DNA of 64,000 bases from Gavia stellata (lineage: Eukaryota > Chordata > Aves > Gaviiformes > Gaviidae). The position numbers and the translations under genes are program-made. Positions 1-55,634 of this stretch are shown piece by piece. The DNA is taken from NCBI RefSeq assembly GCF_030936135.1, contig NC_082620.1, positions 4,464,001 through 4,528,000 on the forward strand, read 5' to 3'. Within the stretch, counting starts at the first letter, position 1. Every line of letters starts with the position of its first letter. A model generated the notes under the pieces. The model was not told where the DNA came from and ran no database searches. It was given only the letters and a program-made list of their open reading frames with translations.

Positions 1-2019
1 GCACAAAAACAAAACAATCTGGTAAACAGGATTAGCCAGCTTCTTATATCCAAGATTATACTCCAATTTAGAACAAGAAGAGTATTGATATTTCAATATC
101 GGTCTTACATAGCAGTAAGTTAGAGAACCTGATATTGCAACTGGATATCGCAGCAATGTAAATACTTTTAAGGTACACAAGCTGAAATGCATTCCCAGAT
201 TTCCCAGTCATTATTCAACTACTTTGTATGAATTTATTAATCCTGTCCATTCCAGACTCTGCATACAGTGACACAGAAATGACGAGATGTGTCAAGAAGT
301 TTTGCTGCCATTTAAAATATTCTTATTGAGCATCGTGATAAGCAGGATACTGCTTAACAGACCAACAATCTCATTTGATATGATGTCTTACAATTAGGAA
401 AGGTGTCCTTCAGGAATTATATTGGTAATGCATACAGGATAGTCTCCCACCTTTGTCCACTAATTGAAATCAGCAAAAGCAAAACAAGCTTAAAGAAATC
501 AACAACTTTATTACAGTATTGAACAACCCACTATCTAAAGAACCTTCCCTTAATCTTAAGTATATGGGGAAACAAATTCCCTTCACAAAACTTTTACAAA
601 CACAGCCTTATTTGAAGCAGCTCCCCAGACAGCCAATTCTCACATCTTTAATTCATACAATAGCTTAGCTTATGCCTGTCAGCTAAAATTTAAGGAAGGG
701 AATTCCATTACTTGCATCTCCTTTTGACACAGAGCCAAAACTTACTCGATGCTCAAACTATTTTTATTTTCACACTGAACTGATTTTTGCCGTACTACTT
801 TCAGCTACACAAATTTTAACTATAAAATTGCAGAGATGAAACATCAGTCACATCTTAACTTCCTTTCTGAACTAAGTGTTCCTTTGGTTCAAAGTCTGCA
901 GCTACTCCTCTCCATCCAAGAAATTAGTCCCTTGTGATGAAATAATTAGAGATGCAGAAGTCCTTAAGTGTATAATATGAATTAAAAAAAAGATTTATAA
1001 AAGTAGCTTCTACCTATGGAAGCCACAGTACTTTGCTCCATTCTGGTTTTGGGAGAAGGGGAAGAGCTTTACAGTTTAAAACCCAGCATGCATTTAACGC
1101 AGTCTTCAGTGGTCTCAAACTAATACTACAAACAAACGAATCATGATTTTGAAATTCTTACTAGAATTCAGGCACAACTACATTTGTGTTCTGGCTAAAA
1201 GACAACGCCATGTAGTTAAACAGAATGAGGATACTCAGGTGTCTTAAGGAAATCTAGATTTCACTCCTGGGCTTGGTTGTCTTTTTAGAATTCACAGGGT
1301 GCTTGAAGACCACATGTATTTCTATCTATAATGCACTTCAGAAGATTAGTTGTGAGAAGACTGAAGTCCTCCTATATCATACTTAATTTATCAGACTTCC
1401 TGTTTAAGAAACAGGAGGAATGGTGAAATTCCCATTGTTCTGAATGCGTTAATATTCCCTTTGCACACTGCTTCCTAGTCATAACCCCACCATCGGCATG
1501 TGTACCTTTAAGACCCTTACAAGGAACTCCATGCAGGGGGAGGGAGAAGGGTTAAAACATGCACAATGCAGCAACATTTTCAGATATCATTCAAAAAAAA
1601 TAAACCTAGCGTATCAATGTTCTAGAATCTCTTTGGCAGCACAAAATTAGTATGTTCTGGTGATCCAAGACATAAATAAAGGCAAACATCCCCAGAAGTA
1701 GCTGTTTAGACTACTGAAAAAGAACTTAAAAAAAATACAGAGCATAGAAATGCCCTTCTTTCAGGTTAAGTTGCAAGAAATCCAACGTGTCCCAACAAGA
1801 ACTGATTAAAGCCTCTTCATTGTCAATTACAGTCTCTGAATTAACATGAAGGAGCTCACTCACACTGATAATAATTCACTGTAGACACAAAGTATTTGAA
1901 AGCAAAGGGAGAACTGCATTGTGCAGACAACCCAAGCAGGTTTCCTAAACTTTCAGATAAGCAAGGACAGGAATTACTGTTTGCCAAAGGTATAGTTAAT
2001 CTGAAGGACGGACACATAC
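1..2019 (-). other. KIF1B: KIF1B intron after residue 705; no further exon recognised
   Basis: AT-rich sequence in which I find neither the beta-form next exon (expected to start DYESKLQAL) nor the alpha-specific exon. Reading through the donor gives seven residues and a stop at 1996-1998. An AATAAA on the minus strand (507-512) is the only terminal-exon signal seen; see the finding on a short isoform. Confidence 0.6.
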
Positions 2020-45580
<43,561 letters not shown>

Positions 45581-45661
45581 TGTGGTTGCTTGTAGTGCAA
45601 TCGAGAAATTGAAAGTGATGGGGTCAAGAGTGTTTCAAGTTATCCTTCTTCTTGGCGTTTT

Positions 45662-48600
45662 CTAAAGAGAAAAATGTAATTTAGTTATATACAGCTATTG
45701 CATTCAAAATGTTGATAAAATTAGGGAGGTTCAAAGTTGTTTGATAACTTCAATTTCTGCTCTGCAATCACCCTCCCCCCCAAAAAGCTGTCATGTCAAA
45801 GACAGAACTGGAAATACACTTAACAGCACCTATACACTGTCTCCCTAGTCAAAAGTTTATGTCATCTGAAGCAGCTCTTTTGAAGTATACAAACATATTT
45901 GTTTTCATTACTTGGTTTTCTTCCCAGGAAGCAGGGATGCCAATAACAAAAATGAAGATCTGGTTGCAACATGTGTTAGGCTTAACCTAACAAAGATAAT
46001 TTTAGCAGTAAAGATACAGCTACTTAGATTTCAGCATGAGCTAGCTACCATATACTACATATCTAGGTTCTCTAGCTGTCAACCCTTGCTGTGTGTCGGG
46101 CCGCATCACACTGACTTTCAATACAGACCATGCCAGAGAAAAGGGTGTACCCAACAACCTTAAAGAATCCTTTACTGTTCTGGGAAAGTTGTCTTCTCAA
46201 AGGAAGTAAAAACTCATTAACTACTTCTATATCCCGTGATTAAAGGACACACTATAAGGAAGAAGAGGAATAAAAAATTATTGCCTTCAGGGTAAATATT
46301 ACTATTTATCTTCAGCAAATGTCCACCAGTAAATTCATCCTCATTACCAAAATACTTGTTCAAATCCTACTGCATCCAAATGATGGAGCACTTTGGTTGG
46401 TAGGAAACTATTCCTGATACCCACAATCCAAACTTCAAGGCACATCCGAGACAGTATTGAAATTTAGGGTTAAAGATCGGTTCAATCGTATGTCGTCGAC
46501 CAACCTCTTCCATCAGAGGAAAGTTTTTCAGTCTGTCTACAATTAAGCAGTTTAACATTGCCACAGGATACTGTCAGTGCTGAAGTTCAAGAGACTCAAA
46601 AAGCAGTAAGATAGATTGAAAGAAAAAGCCATCAAGATCTAGTAAAAAGCTACCACCCTTGGCTAGGAAAGCTACCATGCCACAGACTCTCAGAACCTGG
46701 CAGACTACACTGAGAAAACATGATTACATGGTTGATTAATCCTTATATTCTAAATACCTGCTACAGCCACTGCTGAAGACAAGATTCAGGGCTAGGTGAA
46801 TCTTTGGTCTGACTCAATGCAGTCATTTCTACCTTGAATCCGAGTTAACACGGGCAGAACTCTACCCTGCACGAGTCACCATGCATGGCCCAGAAATCTT
46901 GACATCTTCTTTTCTGGTTACCTATACACCACATAGCCAATGCAGTGCTCATTTCAGGGTTGCAATCACAGTGCCACAAAAGTACAAAACTTACTAGCAG
47001 ATCTAAAGAAGCAGCATTTCAGCTCTAAAGTAAGTTCTACAGCTGGTAAAAATACTTATACATGCTTAATTCAAGTTATGACACATCTTCACACAGTACA
47101 AGAAGTTTTTAATAAAACTGCATTACTTCATTAATGCCATCACATGGTGAAGGCAGAACTTAAATTAATCCACCAAGTAGAAGAAGTAATTTAAAGCATT
47201 CCTTATTCCAGCAGGTACCTGAGGTATCTCACCAGACTAGAAGAATAGGAATGTCTTTAGGAACAAGCCAACTGAATTTCAATGTCAGTGGTACAGCAAA
47301 CTGGTAGAATAATGATTCCTGAGACAGCCACACAGTCACCTTCAGGTTAGTACAGATTTTTAAGAAGTTTCCTCACGTGAAAGCTAAGTGACAAGACTAA
47401 TCCTGATACATCCCAGTAGTATTATTCAACCGACCCTGAATATTGCTGCTAGAAAACAGGAACGTTGCTGTACATGGCCGCTAAACATTCTGTTTCTGAA
47501 ATACAATTTAAGAAATCTATCAAGTGCAAAATCTCTGTTATTATCAAGTTCATAGTGACATGGTTTACTTTGTCAGATTGCAGAAAAAGACAAGTCAATG
47601 GAATTTTCATAGGGTGTAGCACATCATAGAAACTCTGCCTCACAGTGGCTTAGTGGTCCTCATCTTTCTTTTCCCCATCTATGCATACCTAGGAAATTGG
47701 CAAACAGAAGATGGAGTGAAACAATCATCTACTTAAAAAAAAAAAAACCCTTGAGTACCTCTGAACACCATATTCACAGTAAGAAAACACCGCCAGAGAC
47801 TCCATAGGCACTAGCTAAATCATAGCCCTGTTTGAAACATAGCTGTGAAGAAATCCTTCCAGAACAGGTCACAAAATCACCTACAACAGCATAAAACTTT
47901 AACTGCTAGACTTTTGCAATTACCAACTTTTCCCAGCCCTAACTTTTGTGCTCATAGAAAATTAAACATGGTCTAATTTTAAACCTCATTCATTCTCAAG
48001 TCTGCTATTTTTCATAGCTGAAGTAAGCAAAATGCCTACTTGTAGTTGCACGTAGAGTTCACATGTTTTGAACAACATCTCACTATGCAAGATTTAATTT
48101 TCATTAATAAGAAAATTAACCAAAACCAATATATTTTCCCAAGCTTCCCATAAATTTAAGATGTTGAGGTTTTGAGGGTTTTTTTCCACTTAACAACTTT
48201 AACTGGTTGTAACATTTCATAAAGGCAGTATTGCCCTCATCATACAGAATGATAAAATAAAGCAAAACGAGACCAAGTTGCATAGCATCACAGATAATAA
48301 ATTGCAACTGGTTTTTCAGGGTTCACATTTCCCAGTAGTATCACTTACTACTACAAAACACTGACTACAGAGTGGCAATAGGAGATGCAACTTGCAACAG
48401 AGCAAAACAAAATGTGCAATACAGTCTGTGGTACAGATTTGCAAGAACAATCTTTATAAAAGACAGATTTTTTTTTCTTTTTATGTTCATTATAGACTTA
48501 GAAGGCTGCCATGCATGCTAGAATTAATCATTCTCCTAACGTCTTGGAAAGAGTCTACTAGCTGTGTATCTGTTAACCTTCAGTCCGTATGAATCCAATC

Positions 48601-50520
48601 AGGAACCAAGTAAAGGGAACTGCATGCCCAAGTCTTTGACATGATATACCACTGGCTCTAAAACAGGTGGCAGATAATATTTGAGCTCTTTAGTGAGTTC
48701 CATCAGCACAAAAGCAAATCCTACATAAAAAGTCTACATTTATTTTAAACTATTATTAAAAGATATCCACCACCCACCCTGTAAGTCACACAGTGAGGTT
48801 TTTAATATTAAAAAGTGTATCATTAAACAAATCATCTAAATATTTTGTCTGTTTTCTGTTATTCAAGCTGACAAACCCAACGATGTTGGTCAATCACCCT
48901 TCATGGTCTCAAAGCACTTGTAACTAAATTGGGACTTTCACACAGATGTTTAAAAAAACAAGCTGTTCATTAAGACTTGGATCCTTGGATGTATTTGAAA
49001 GTTCTGCGAAACCAGTTTTTATGCAGTGTCAAAGTACAGAACATATTGCTATTTTTTGAAATAAAGTTACAAGCAGAGTAGGGATTTAGAGTCAAATTAT
49101 TATTTATATATTCAGAGAAGTGTGCACCAAGTTCAAAGTGGTTACAAAAACAATGTTCAGAATCTGTATCTCTACATTCAAATTAAATAAACCACCACAT
49201 ATCACAAATGAAGAAGCATCACTTTTATTGAACATAGCCAGCCACTGTGTCTTATTTGCATAGGTATGTCTACTAGAGAATGTGCTAACTTTTAAACAAA
49301 AACATTGCTTGTCACTTAATCAGTACAACAGCTCTAAAGAAAGAACATGAACAAGGCTAGCGATTAGTATACGGAAAGTTAGCAAAACAGCTGTTCAGAG
49401 CAGCAGGGTTTAGGAACAAGACGACCCCAGTGAATCCAATTTTAGGTCCTCCACCAAGGATCAGGTAGTGATGACAGCCTGATATATCAGCTGAACTCAC
49501 ACACTACGAATTGCTATCTTTGTACTAAGTGAAGATGCCAGATAAAACAGTGGGCCAGAACTTGGCGATGCACTGCAAATCTGATCATATGAACATACGG
49601 CTATTTATCAACACGCCAAGGTACTGGATTGTGCAATAACAAAAAAGAACTGAGCTAAGGAGCAGCTGGAAGTGCAGAGAAATATACTTTAAAATTTGGT
49701 ATGAACGTATTTCACATTTCAGGGAACAGATACAAATTCCCCATCTGCTTCTGGTAAATTCTAGCTCTCCAACCTCCCATTTAATACCCATATTCTGCCA
49801 GTGACCCCAGAAGTACCAGGCCTGTCATCCCGTCTCCTGACGCCTGCCTCCTGACTTAGCTCACAGAGGATTGTCAGATCATCATCCCAATATGGCTGCC
49901 TCAGGAATTGTGCTGCACCGAGTCCAGGGACACATCCACTACCTACAAGTCCACAAAAAACACCCTGAAAAACCACAATCCTTTTACATTCTTGATTCTC
50001 CCAGCTGGTTGAGGGGCTACGCCTCCCTCCTGAACAAGCAATTATCGCCTCCACCTCATCTGAGCCGGAAAGGAGAAAAAGGACGGCGAAACGCGGCGAT
50101 ATTCGCGACCCACACAGCGAACGGGATTCAGACGAGGGAAAGGACGGGGAGCGGCCGCACCGCCACGGCCCGGAGCGCCTGGGGGAAGGGGAAGGAAGCG
50201 TCCCGGGGGACAAGTATATGCATCAGGCAGATGCAGGCGAGGAAAGGCCGAGCCGGGCCCCACGCCCTTCTGCCGCTGCCCTGACAGCTCCGGGGCACCC
50301 TGTCCCGCCAACACTCCCCGTTCCCCGCCTCCACTTCCCAGGCCCCGACGTCCCCCCCGCCGAAGAGCCGCCTGAACCAGCAACCCCCGCCTCCCCCACC
50401 GCATTACGGCATCGACTCCCCCCCCCCCCACCGCCAAGCCGTTCTCCTGCTCGCCTCCCCCCGCTCCCCTGCCAACCGCCGCCGCCGGGCCGAGCTCCCT
50501 CAGCGCAAGCCGCCCCTCAC
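45662..50520 (-). other. KIF1B: KIF1B intron 1, 4.9 kb
   Basis: Separates the non-coding first exon from the start-codon exon. Its 5' end is GC-rich (part of the CpG island, with a 12-base C run at 50418-50429); the remainder is AT-rich with one CpG-dense patch near 46444-46500. No coding exon recognised. Confidence 0.7.
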
Positions 50521-50850
50521 CTGGGGACGGGCGGGGGTATCCGCAGGACGCGGGCGGTGCGGGGCCGCCGGCGCTGTCAGCAGCTGGGGAAGGCGGCGGG
50601 GCCGGCGAAGCAGTGCAGCGCGGGGCGGAGGAAAAAGGAGAGTCCGGCCATCGCCATCACGCTTCACCGCCTCCACCAAGGCTGGGAGACACCCCCCCCG
50701 CCCCCCCGCCGCCAGGAAGGGAGCAGGAAGGAAGCGGGAAGGGCGAGGGAGGGAAGAAGGGAGGGGGAAAAGGGGAGGGAGGAAAGAGAAAGGCCGCGCC
50801 GGGAAGAATGCGCGCAGCGAGGCGCTCCCCACAGCGCCGCTCCCACACTG
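50521..50850 (-). other. KIF1B: KIF1B exon 1, non-coding 5' UTR (5' limit approximate)
   Basis: The CpG island contains a strong minus-strand donor, CCCCAG|gtgagg, with the last exon base at 50521. This is the best candidate end of the untranslated first exon, because exon 2 begins with a good acceptor (45662-45664) and untranslated bases. The upper limit (start of transcription) is inferred from CCAAT boxes beginning at 50911 and could be off by 100 bases or more. The exon is very GC-rich, with long G runs on the sense strand near 50692-50711. Confidence 0.55.
50714..50793 (+). repeat. Polypurine tract at the inferred KIF1B transcription start
   Basis: About 80 bases of nearly pure G and A on the plus strand (polypyrimidine on the KIF1B sense strand), flanked at 50692-50707 by C runs of eight and seven. 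Such tracts can form triplex or quadruplex structures. Confidence 0.75.
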
Positions 50851-50910
50851 ACAGGATCGCGGGGCTCTGCGCCCGAACCCGCCTCCGCGGGGGGAGGAAC
50901 GTCCGTCCCG

Positions 50911-51141
50911 CCAATAGCCGCGCGCCCGTCCTCCCTCCTTCCTGCAGCCCACCAATCGCCAGGCGCAAAATCGGCGCGTGTCCGCCTCTCGCCGTGCCAA
51001 TCACAGGCTGACACAGCCGTGAACCAATCACAGCTCGGGAATGCCCATCCGCAATGACGATCCCCACTCCTCCCGCGGCCTCAATCCCTCCGCCGAGCCT
51101 CGGGGACACGGAGAATCGGTTCTTCTCCATCCCCAGCCAAT
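50911..51141 (+). promoter_or_regulatory. Array of five same-orientation CCAAT boxes (NF-Y type)
   Basis: CCAAT at 50911-50915, 50952-50956, 50997-51001, 51024-51028 and 51137-51141, all on the plus strand. Four are followed by C or A in the NF-Y-preferred CCAATCA/CCAATCG/CCAATAG style. NF-Y sites usually sit 60-100 bases upstream of the start of transcription, which would put the KIF1B start near 50,830 if the nearest box is used. Confidence 0.7.
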
Positions 51142-51480
51142 CAGACCTCGGGACGGAGGCCGCGTCGTCCCTCTTTCAACCTATAACGAGCGGGCGCGAG
51201 GACGCCCTCAGCCGTCTCGCCGCTCCGCCGTGTTGTGTCCGTGCGCGCCCCCGGGGCTGCGGCGGCCGTCTCCTGCGCGCCCCAGAGCGGCGCCTCTCGT
51301 TACCGGAGACGTGAGGAGAAATCGGGCACTTGTGACTAAAAAAAGCCTTTTCATGTGCGCGGCCGGTCGGCGGCCCCGGCGCGAGGGGCCCGCCAGCGGG
51401 TGGGCCTGCCTGCCCGCCGAGAAGGGGTGGCTGAAGCAGCGAATTGCCAACTGCCGGGCGACGTCGTGGGGTTCGGTGGG

Positions 51481-54400
51481 ATTCTGAGCCCTAACAAGGC
51501 CTGAGGGTGGTAGCTCCGAGGGGAGGGATTCGTTTTCCCTTCCCGCCCCCTCAGAACGTGGTTTGAGCAGCCTCAGATCCTGCTGTAGGTCTCATAACGT
51601 ATTTTTATGCAAGTGATTAAATCGCTATAGTCAATGGGGGTGTATCCGCTCTTGTACTTGCAATAATTTCATGCATATTCTCATAGTAAAAATTCATTTT
51701 TATGGCAATAACTTAAGCTGTAAAGTTGCTCCTTTCCATTAGTACTTTGATCTTTTCTACTGTTAGAAATAGGCTTGTGTTTAAGCTTAGAAGCATTTTA
51801 AAGAAAACACTATCACATGAAATACCTTAATTACATGTTTTTCATACACATACCATCATACGCAAATGGGATTTAAGCTGTTGAGGACGTTTGGGACCCG
51901 AGATCTCTAGTTTATTTTTGTTCACAGGCCCCTGGCTGTTAACCGCATTAATCTTCACTGTGTCTCTCTCAGGTTTTGGGGAGAATGAGTTATTTGTTAC
52001 TTTCTGTTTGGTGAAAAGTGACTTTTGCCCCTTGCCGGTCTCCTCGTACGTGTGTATCATCTGCAGTTATGCCTACGAGTGCAAAAGCCTAACTGTACAT
52101 AGCTGAACAGCGGCTTGTAGGGAAATGCTGCCACAGAACCAACAAAGCAAAAATAGGTGGCTTTCGTATGTCCTAGAAAATACCATTATTTGGACTTTGA
52201 AAGACTTCCTATTGATGGGACATAGGATTTAGTGGTGTTTTTAGTGTGGTGTAACTGTGCTAACATCTGTCTAGGGCCATGCAGAATTAGGTCAGCTATA
52301 ATTTCTCAGGAAAAAAAAGAAATAAGACCCAAAACCTGTTTCAACCTCCTCTGCAAACTGTCAGAGTACTGGGTATGTACTATAATCCTCTGTGGTAATA
52401 AACAATGTGATTAATTTTACTTCAGCAGTTTGTGTAGTGTCTCTTAGGAACAGTAGTTCCTGCATCATTGTCTTACGTCTAAGTTTGGAGAATACTCGCA
52501 TAGAATAGTTCCAGTACGTTAATTCAGTTGCTTGCTTACAGAGTGTTGAAAAATCTGCTAGAAATGTTCAGTCTGGTTACGTGTTGAGAAAGAAAACGGT
52601 AAAGGGTATATGACACATGCTGTATAGCATCTAGGAGGTCGCTCACTTCAAAGGGAGACAAGAGGAACATTCCTCTTTAAATATTCAAGCGTGGAGTTGA
52701 AAGGTGGTCAAGTATTAAGGCAGTCTTCATCCAGCTGGTTGTGATGCCTCTAATTATAGAACTTGGGCATTTTATCGCACTTTCATAAGACCAGCCTTCT
52801 CTATCATTTTTGAAAGTCAGGTCTCCTTGGGTAATTTAGAATTAACTTACTAAAAAATGTACTTCACAGGTAGAATATTGCAGTAGAATTCCACTGAATC
52901 CTGTTTAAAAAATTAGTGTCCATTCCCTTATAGGAAAGGGACCATTCTTACTCCTTTTATATGTTTCTGACCAATACCATATAACCCTGCAAAACAGCAG
53001 AAACAGATCCAATTCCCTGCAAGCGTGTATGTGTTTAAAACTAGAATTTAGACATTCCTTTTCAAGAAAATATTCACATAATGAAGGTGCCTAGCAGAAG
53101 AAAAGTGTTCTTGAGCATTGTTATACCAGAAAAATGAGAACAAGTGGTACTGTGAAACATTGCTTACATTTATTAGCACAAACCAATATAGTTGGTTACT
53201 CAAATCACTCAGATACGTTACCTAAAATTGGGAAGCCTCTTTGAATACAGGAAAGAGGGTAGGTTTAAGCTAAGCGATAACAAAAAGGAAGACTACATTG
53301 TAGTGCAATGCTGCTGGGGATTGTTAGAGTCAATCTGTTGATGGCTAAAGCAGCGCTGTCATCCTGCTATTAACAGCATTAGGCTGCCCTTGCTGCCAGC
53401 AGGGAGGAGTTGACAGAGATGCAAATTGTGCCATTACATAAGTGTAAATTGTGATATAATAGAATCAATTGTACTGAATTGTATTGCTATAACATCAGAA
53501 CTTGCCCTAGTAGCTGGAGGGCAAGTAGAGACCAGCAGTACACTCACATAACTTAAAATTTTCCGAGAAAAGCACATTTTGCAACGTTTACATAAGTTAG
53601 CCATTCCTGGGATGAGCAATTCACAGCTCAAAGCTATTCAGATTCTGCAGATACATGTAAATGTCGAAGGTAGTTTGATCAATTGATAGTTTCTGTGATC
53701 TCTAATATAAAGTCTCAGTACTATAATAAGGTTACAGTCAGATTGAAAAAGGTAAATGACATGTTAGTAGGGGGAGGAGAAATCACAAAAACCTGCAAGT
53801 AATATCAAATGAATTAAAGAATGGTCACACAGCTGATAGGCTTTTGTGGGAGATTTATTCTTAACCCAATTACTAACTTGAGCTTTCCTTTTCAGTTACT
53901 CAAATGTCCACTATTGGCTGGAAGACAGGGGTTTGATTCACTTTTGTACCCAGAAGACAGCAAGATAATAGTACTTTCAGTTGCTCGTATTAAAATACAT
54001 TTCATTATTCTGCCCATGAATGCTGAATTTGGGAGAGCATTTGTCCGAATTCACACCTTTGAAATATTTGATAACTAGTTCTCCAGATAAAATTGTTTTA
54101 GTCACTTAATGTTAGCCTTTGTGTCTTCTGTAATACCTGCCTTGGTACATTTTCAAGAGATAAATGTATGCCATAATTAGACAAAACAGTTCAGTAATCC
54201 CCTGTGCTATTTATATTCTTCAGGTCAAAGACTGGTATGATGGCAGAATAAATGCAGATTGTGAAGGGCATTGTCTTGATTAATACATCCTATACCAAAT
54301 GTAAATATTCCTATTTCCTCCTGTCAGACAAAGTGAAGAGAAACATCCTCAATCTGTTCAAACAAGCCTTTCAGTCGGTACAATGGAATAAATAAAAGAG

Positions 54401-55634
54401 ATTAGGATTTTCATTTTTTATTTGCATTGAAAAAGAGCTAGTTCCATACAGATTTTCTGGTAAAACATTTAAATTCACAACCCTCTCTGATACTAGTTAT
54501 AACACTCCAAATGTGAAATACCAAGAACTATTAGAGAACAGCAGACCTCAAGCCCTGTATGGGATACACTTAAGCAACCAGCTTTTTTTAATTTAAGGAT
54601 GGATTATTTCTGCTTGTGCTCTTCTCATTTTAGAAGACTGCTCATTGTTTCCACAGCATCCTTATTCACAAAAGGTGGTGGTGTGTCTAATGTGTAATAG
54701 TTGAAGAAAATTAGAAGAAAGCATTTCCTCCATTTTTCCAATACATTCATGGTCTGTCAGTAAAACTAAAAGCTGTATGTTAACTTACAGAAAAAAGCCA
54801 TAATGGAACCACAGCAGTTTAATCATCCTCCAGTAAAAACAAATATGCACTGCTGAACAGTTGTCCTCCATCAAATAAATTCTGGGATGGGATGTTTCTA
54901 GAGATGTCATGCTATAATCCTTAATAATGAGGTGACAGGGGAACATTTAAGAGTTTTGCTTTATGTAGAAAATAATTACCTCTTTACTAAAAAAGAAAAC
55001 ACACCTTGAAAGTTATAGCTCATGGCACACCCTTGTAACATGCTCAGAAACCGTGATGGATTTGGATGCTGAATGACAGCTTGCAGACAAAAGCAGAGCT
55101 AACTTTCTTCTGGGACTTCTGAAGAGGGGGATTTGAATTTGTGGAAGGAGTGAAGGTTAAGGAACTATCAAACCAGGCAACAAACAGGCTTCTCTGATCC
55201 AATAGTCCATGCAGACACAAACTGTGGAATCTTCCTCCAACCCCTGGGGAAAACACACGCACACGCTGGGAGGGGGCACCAACGAAAAACCCAGCCCTCC
55301 CCCCTCAAACATCTTCACATTTTAACTTAGAATTACTTGCACATCTCAAAGGTCAGCACTGGATTATATATAACCCAACCAAAATTCCCCCTGGAGTCTG
55401 TCACCAGCTGTCATGTAGCTATGAATAGGTATGAGAGTCACCCACTTGGGAACATTCATTAGTTTGAAGTATTACTGATATCTGTGTGCACAGAAATTTT
55501 TCACATAATTTACTAAGTTATCTCCAGATCCTAAATCACTCTCAGCAAACGTGAACAAAGCCACCCAATCATTTGTATTTTTCATACTTTCACTGACGCA
55601 CTTAAAGGAAAGAAAGACAAAGGAAACATTTTGT
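51481..55634. other. Intergenic spacer between KIF1B promoter and UBE4B 3' end
   Basis: AT-rich, no recognised gene or transposable element. It has a plus-strand AATAAA at 52397-52402 followed by a GT-rich stretch, which could end a divergent transcript. AATAAA motifs also occur on both strands near 54388-54422. The plus-strand open frame at 53821-54078 is unremarkable. Confidence 0.65.

Larger units (their letters stand above)
50040..51480. promoter_or_regulatory. CpG island: KIF1B promoter, possibly bidirectional
   Basis: About 1.4 kb with high GC and dense CpG, in sharp contrast to the AT-rich flanks. It contains the inferred KIF1B first exon and its donor at 50521, five CCAAT boxes and multiple GC-box-like runs. 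On the plus strand there is a TATA-like cctataa at 51179-51185 and a donor-like GGAGAC|gtgagg after 51310, so divergent transcription is possible. Long open frames here on both strands are what stop-poor GC-rich DNA gives by chance. Confidence 0.88.

Noticed and set aside
50218..51057. 279-codon plus-strand open frame in the CpG island
   Set aside because: Proline-, arginine- and alanine-rich with no domain. GC-rich DNA has few stops, overlapping frames on the other strand are also long, and the region is the KIF1B promoter and first exon.
49761..51130. Several minus-strand open frames of 68-166 codons across the CpG island
   Set aside because: The same compositional effect. They overlap one another in different frames and none joins to the KIF1B coding sequence.
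53821..54078. 85-codon plus-strand open frame in the intergenic spacer
   Set aside because: No recognisable motif, ordinary AT-rich composition and no convincing exon context beyond one acceptor-like site.
54388..54422. AATAAA motifs on both strands in the spacer
   Set aside because: Common by chance in AT-rich DNA; the signal at 55649-55654 is closer to the UBE4B stop and better placed.
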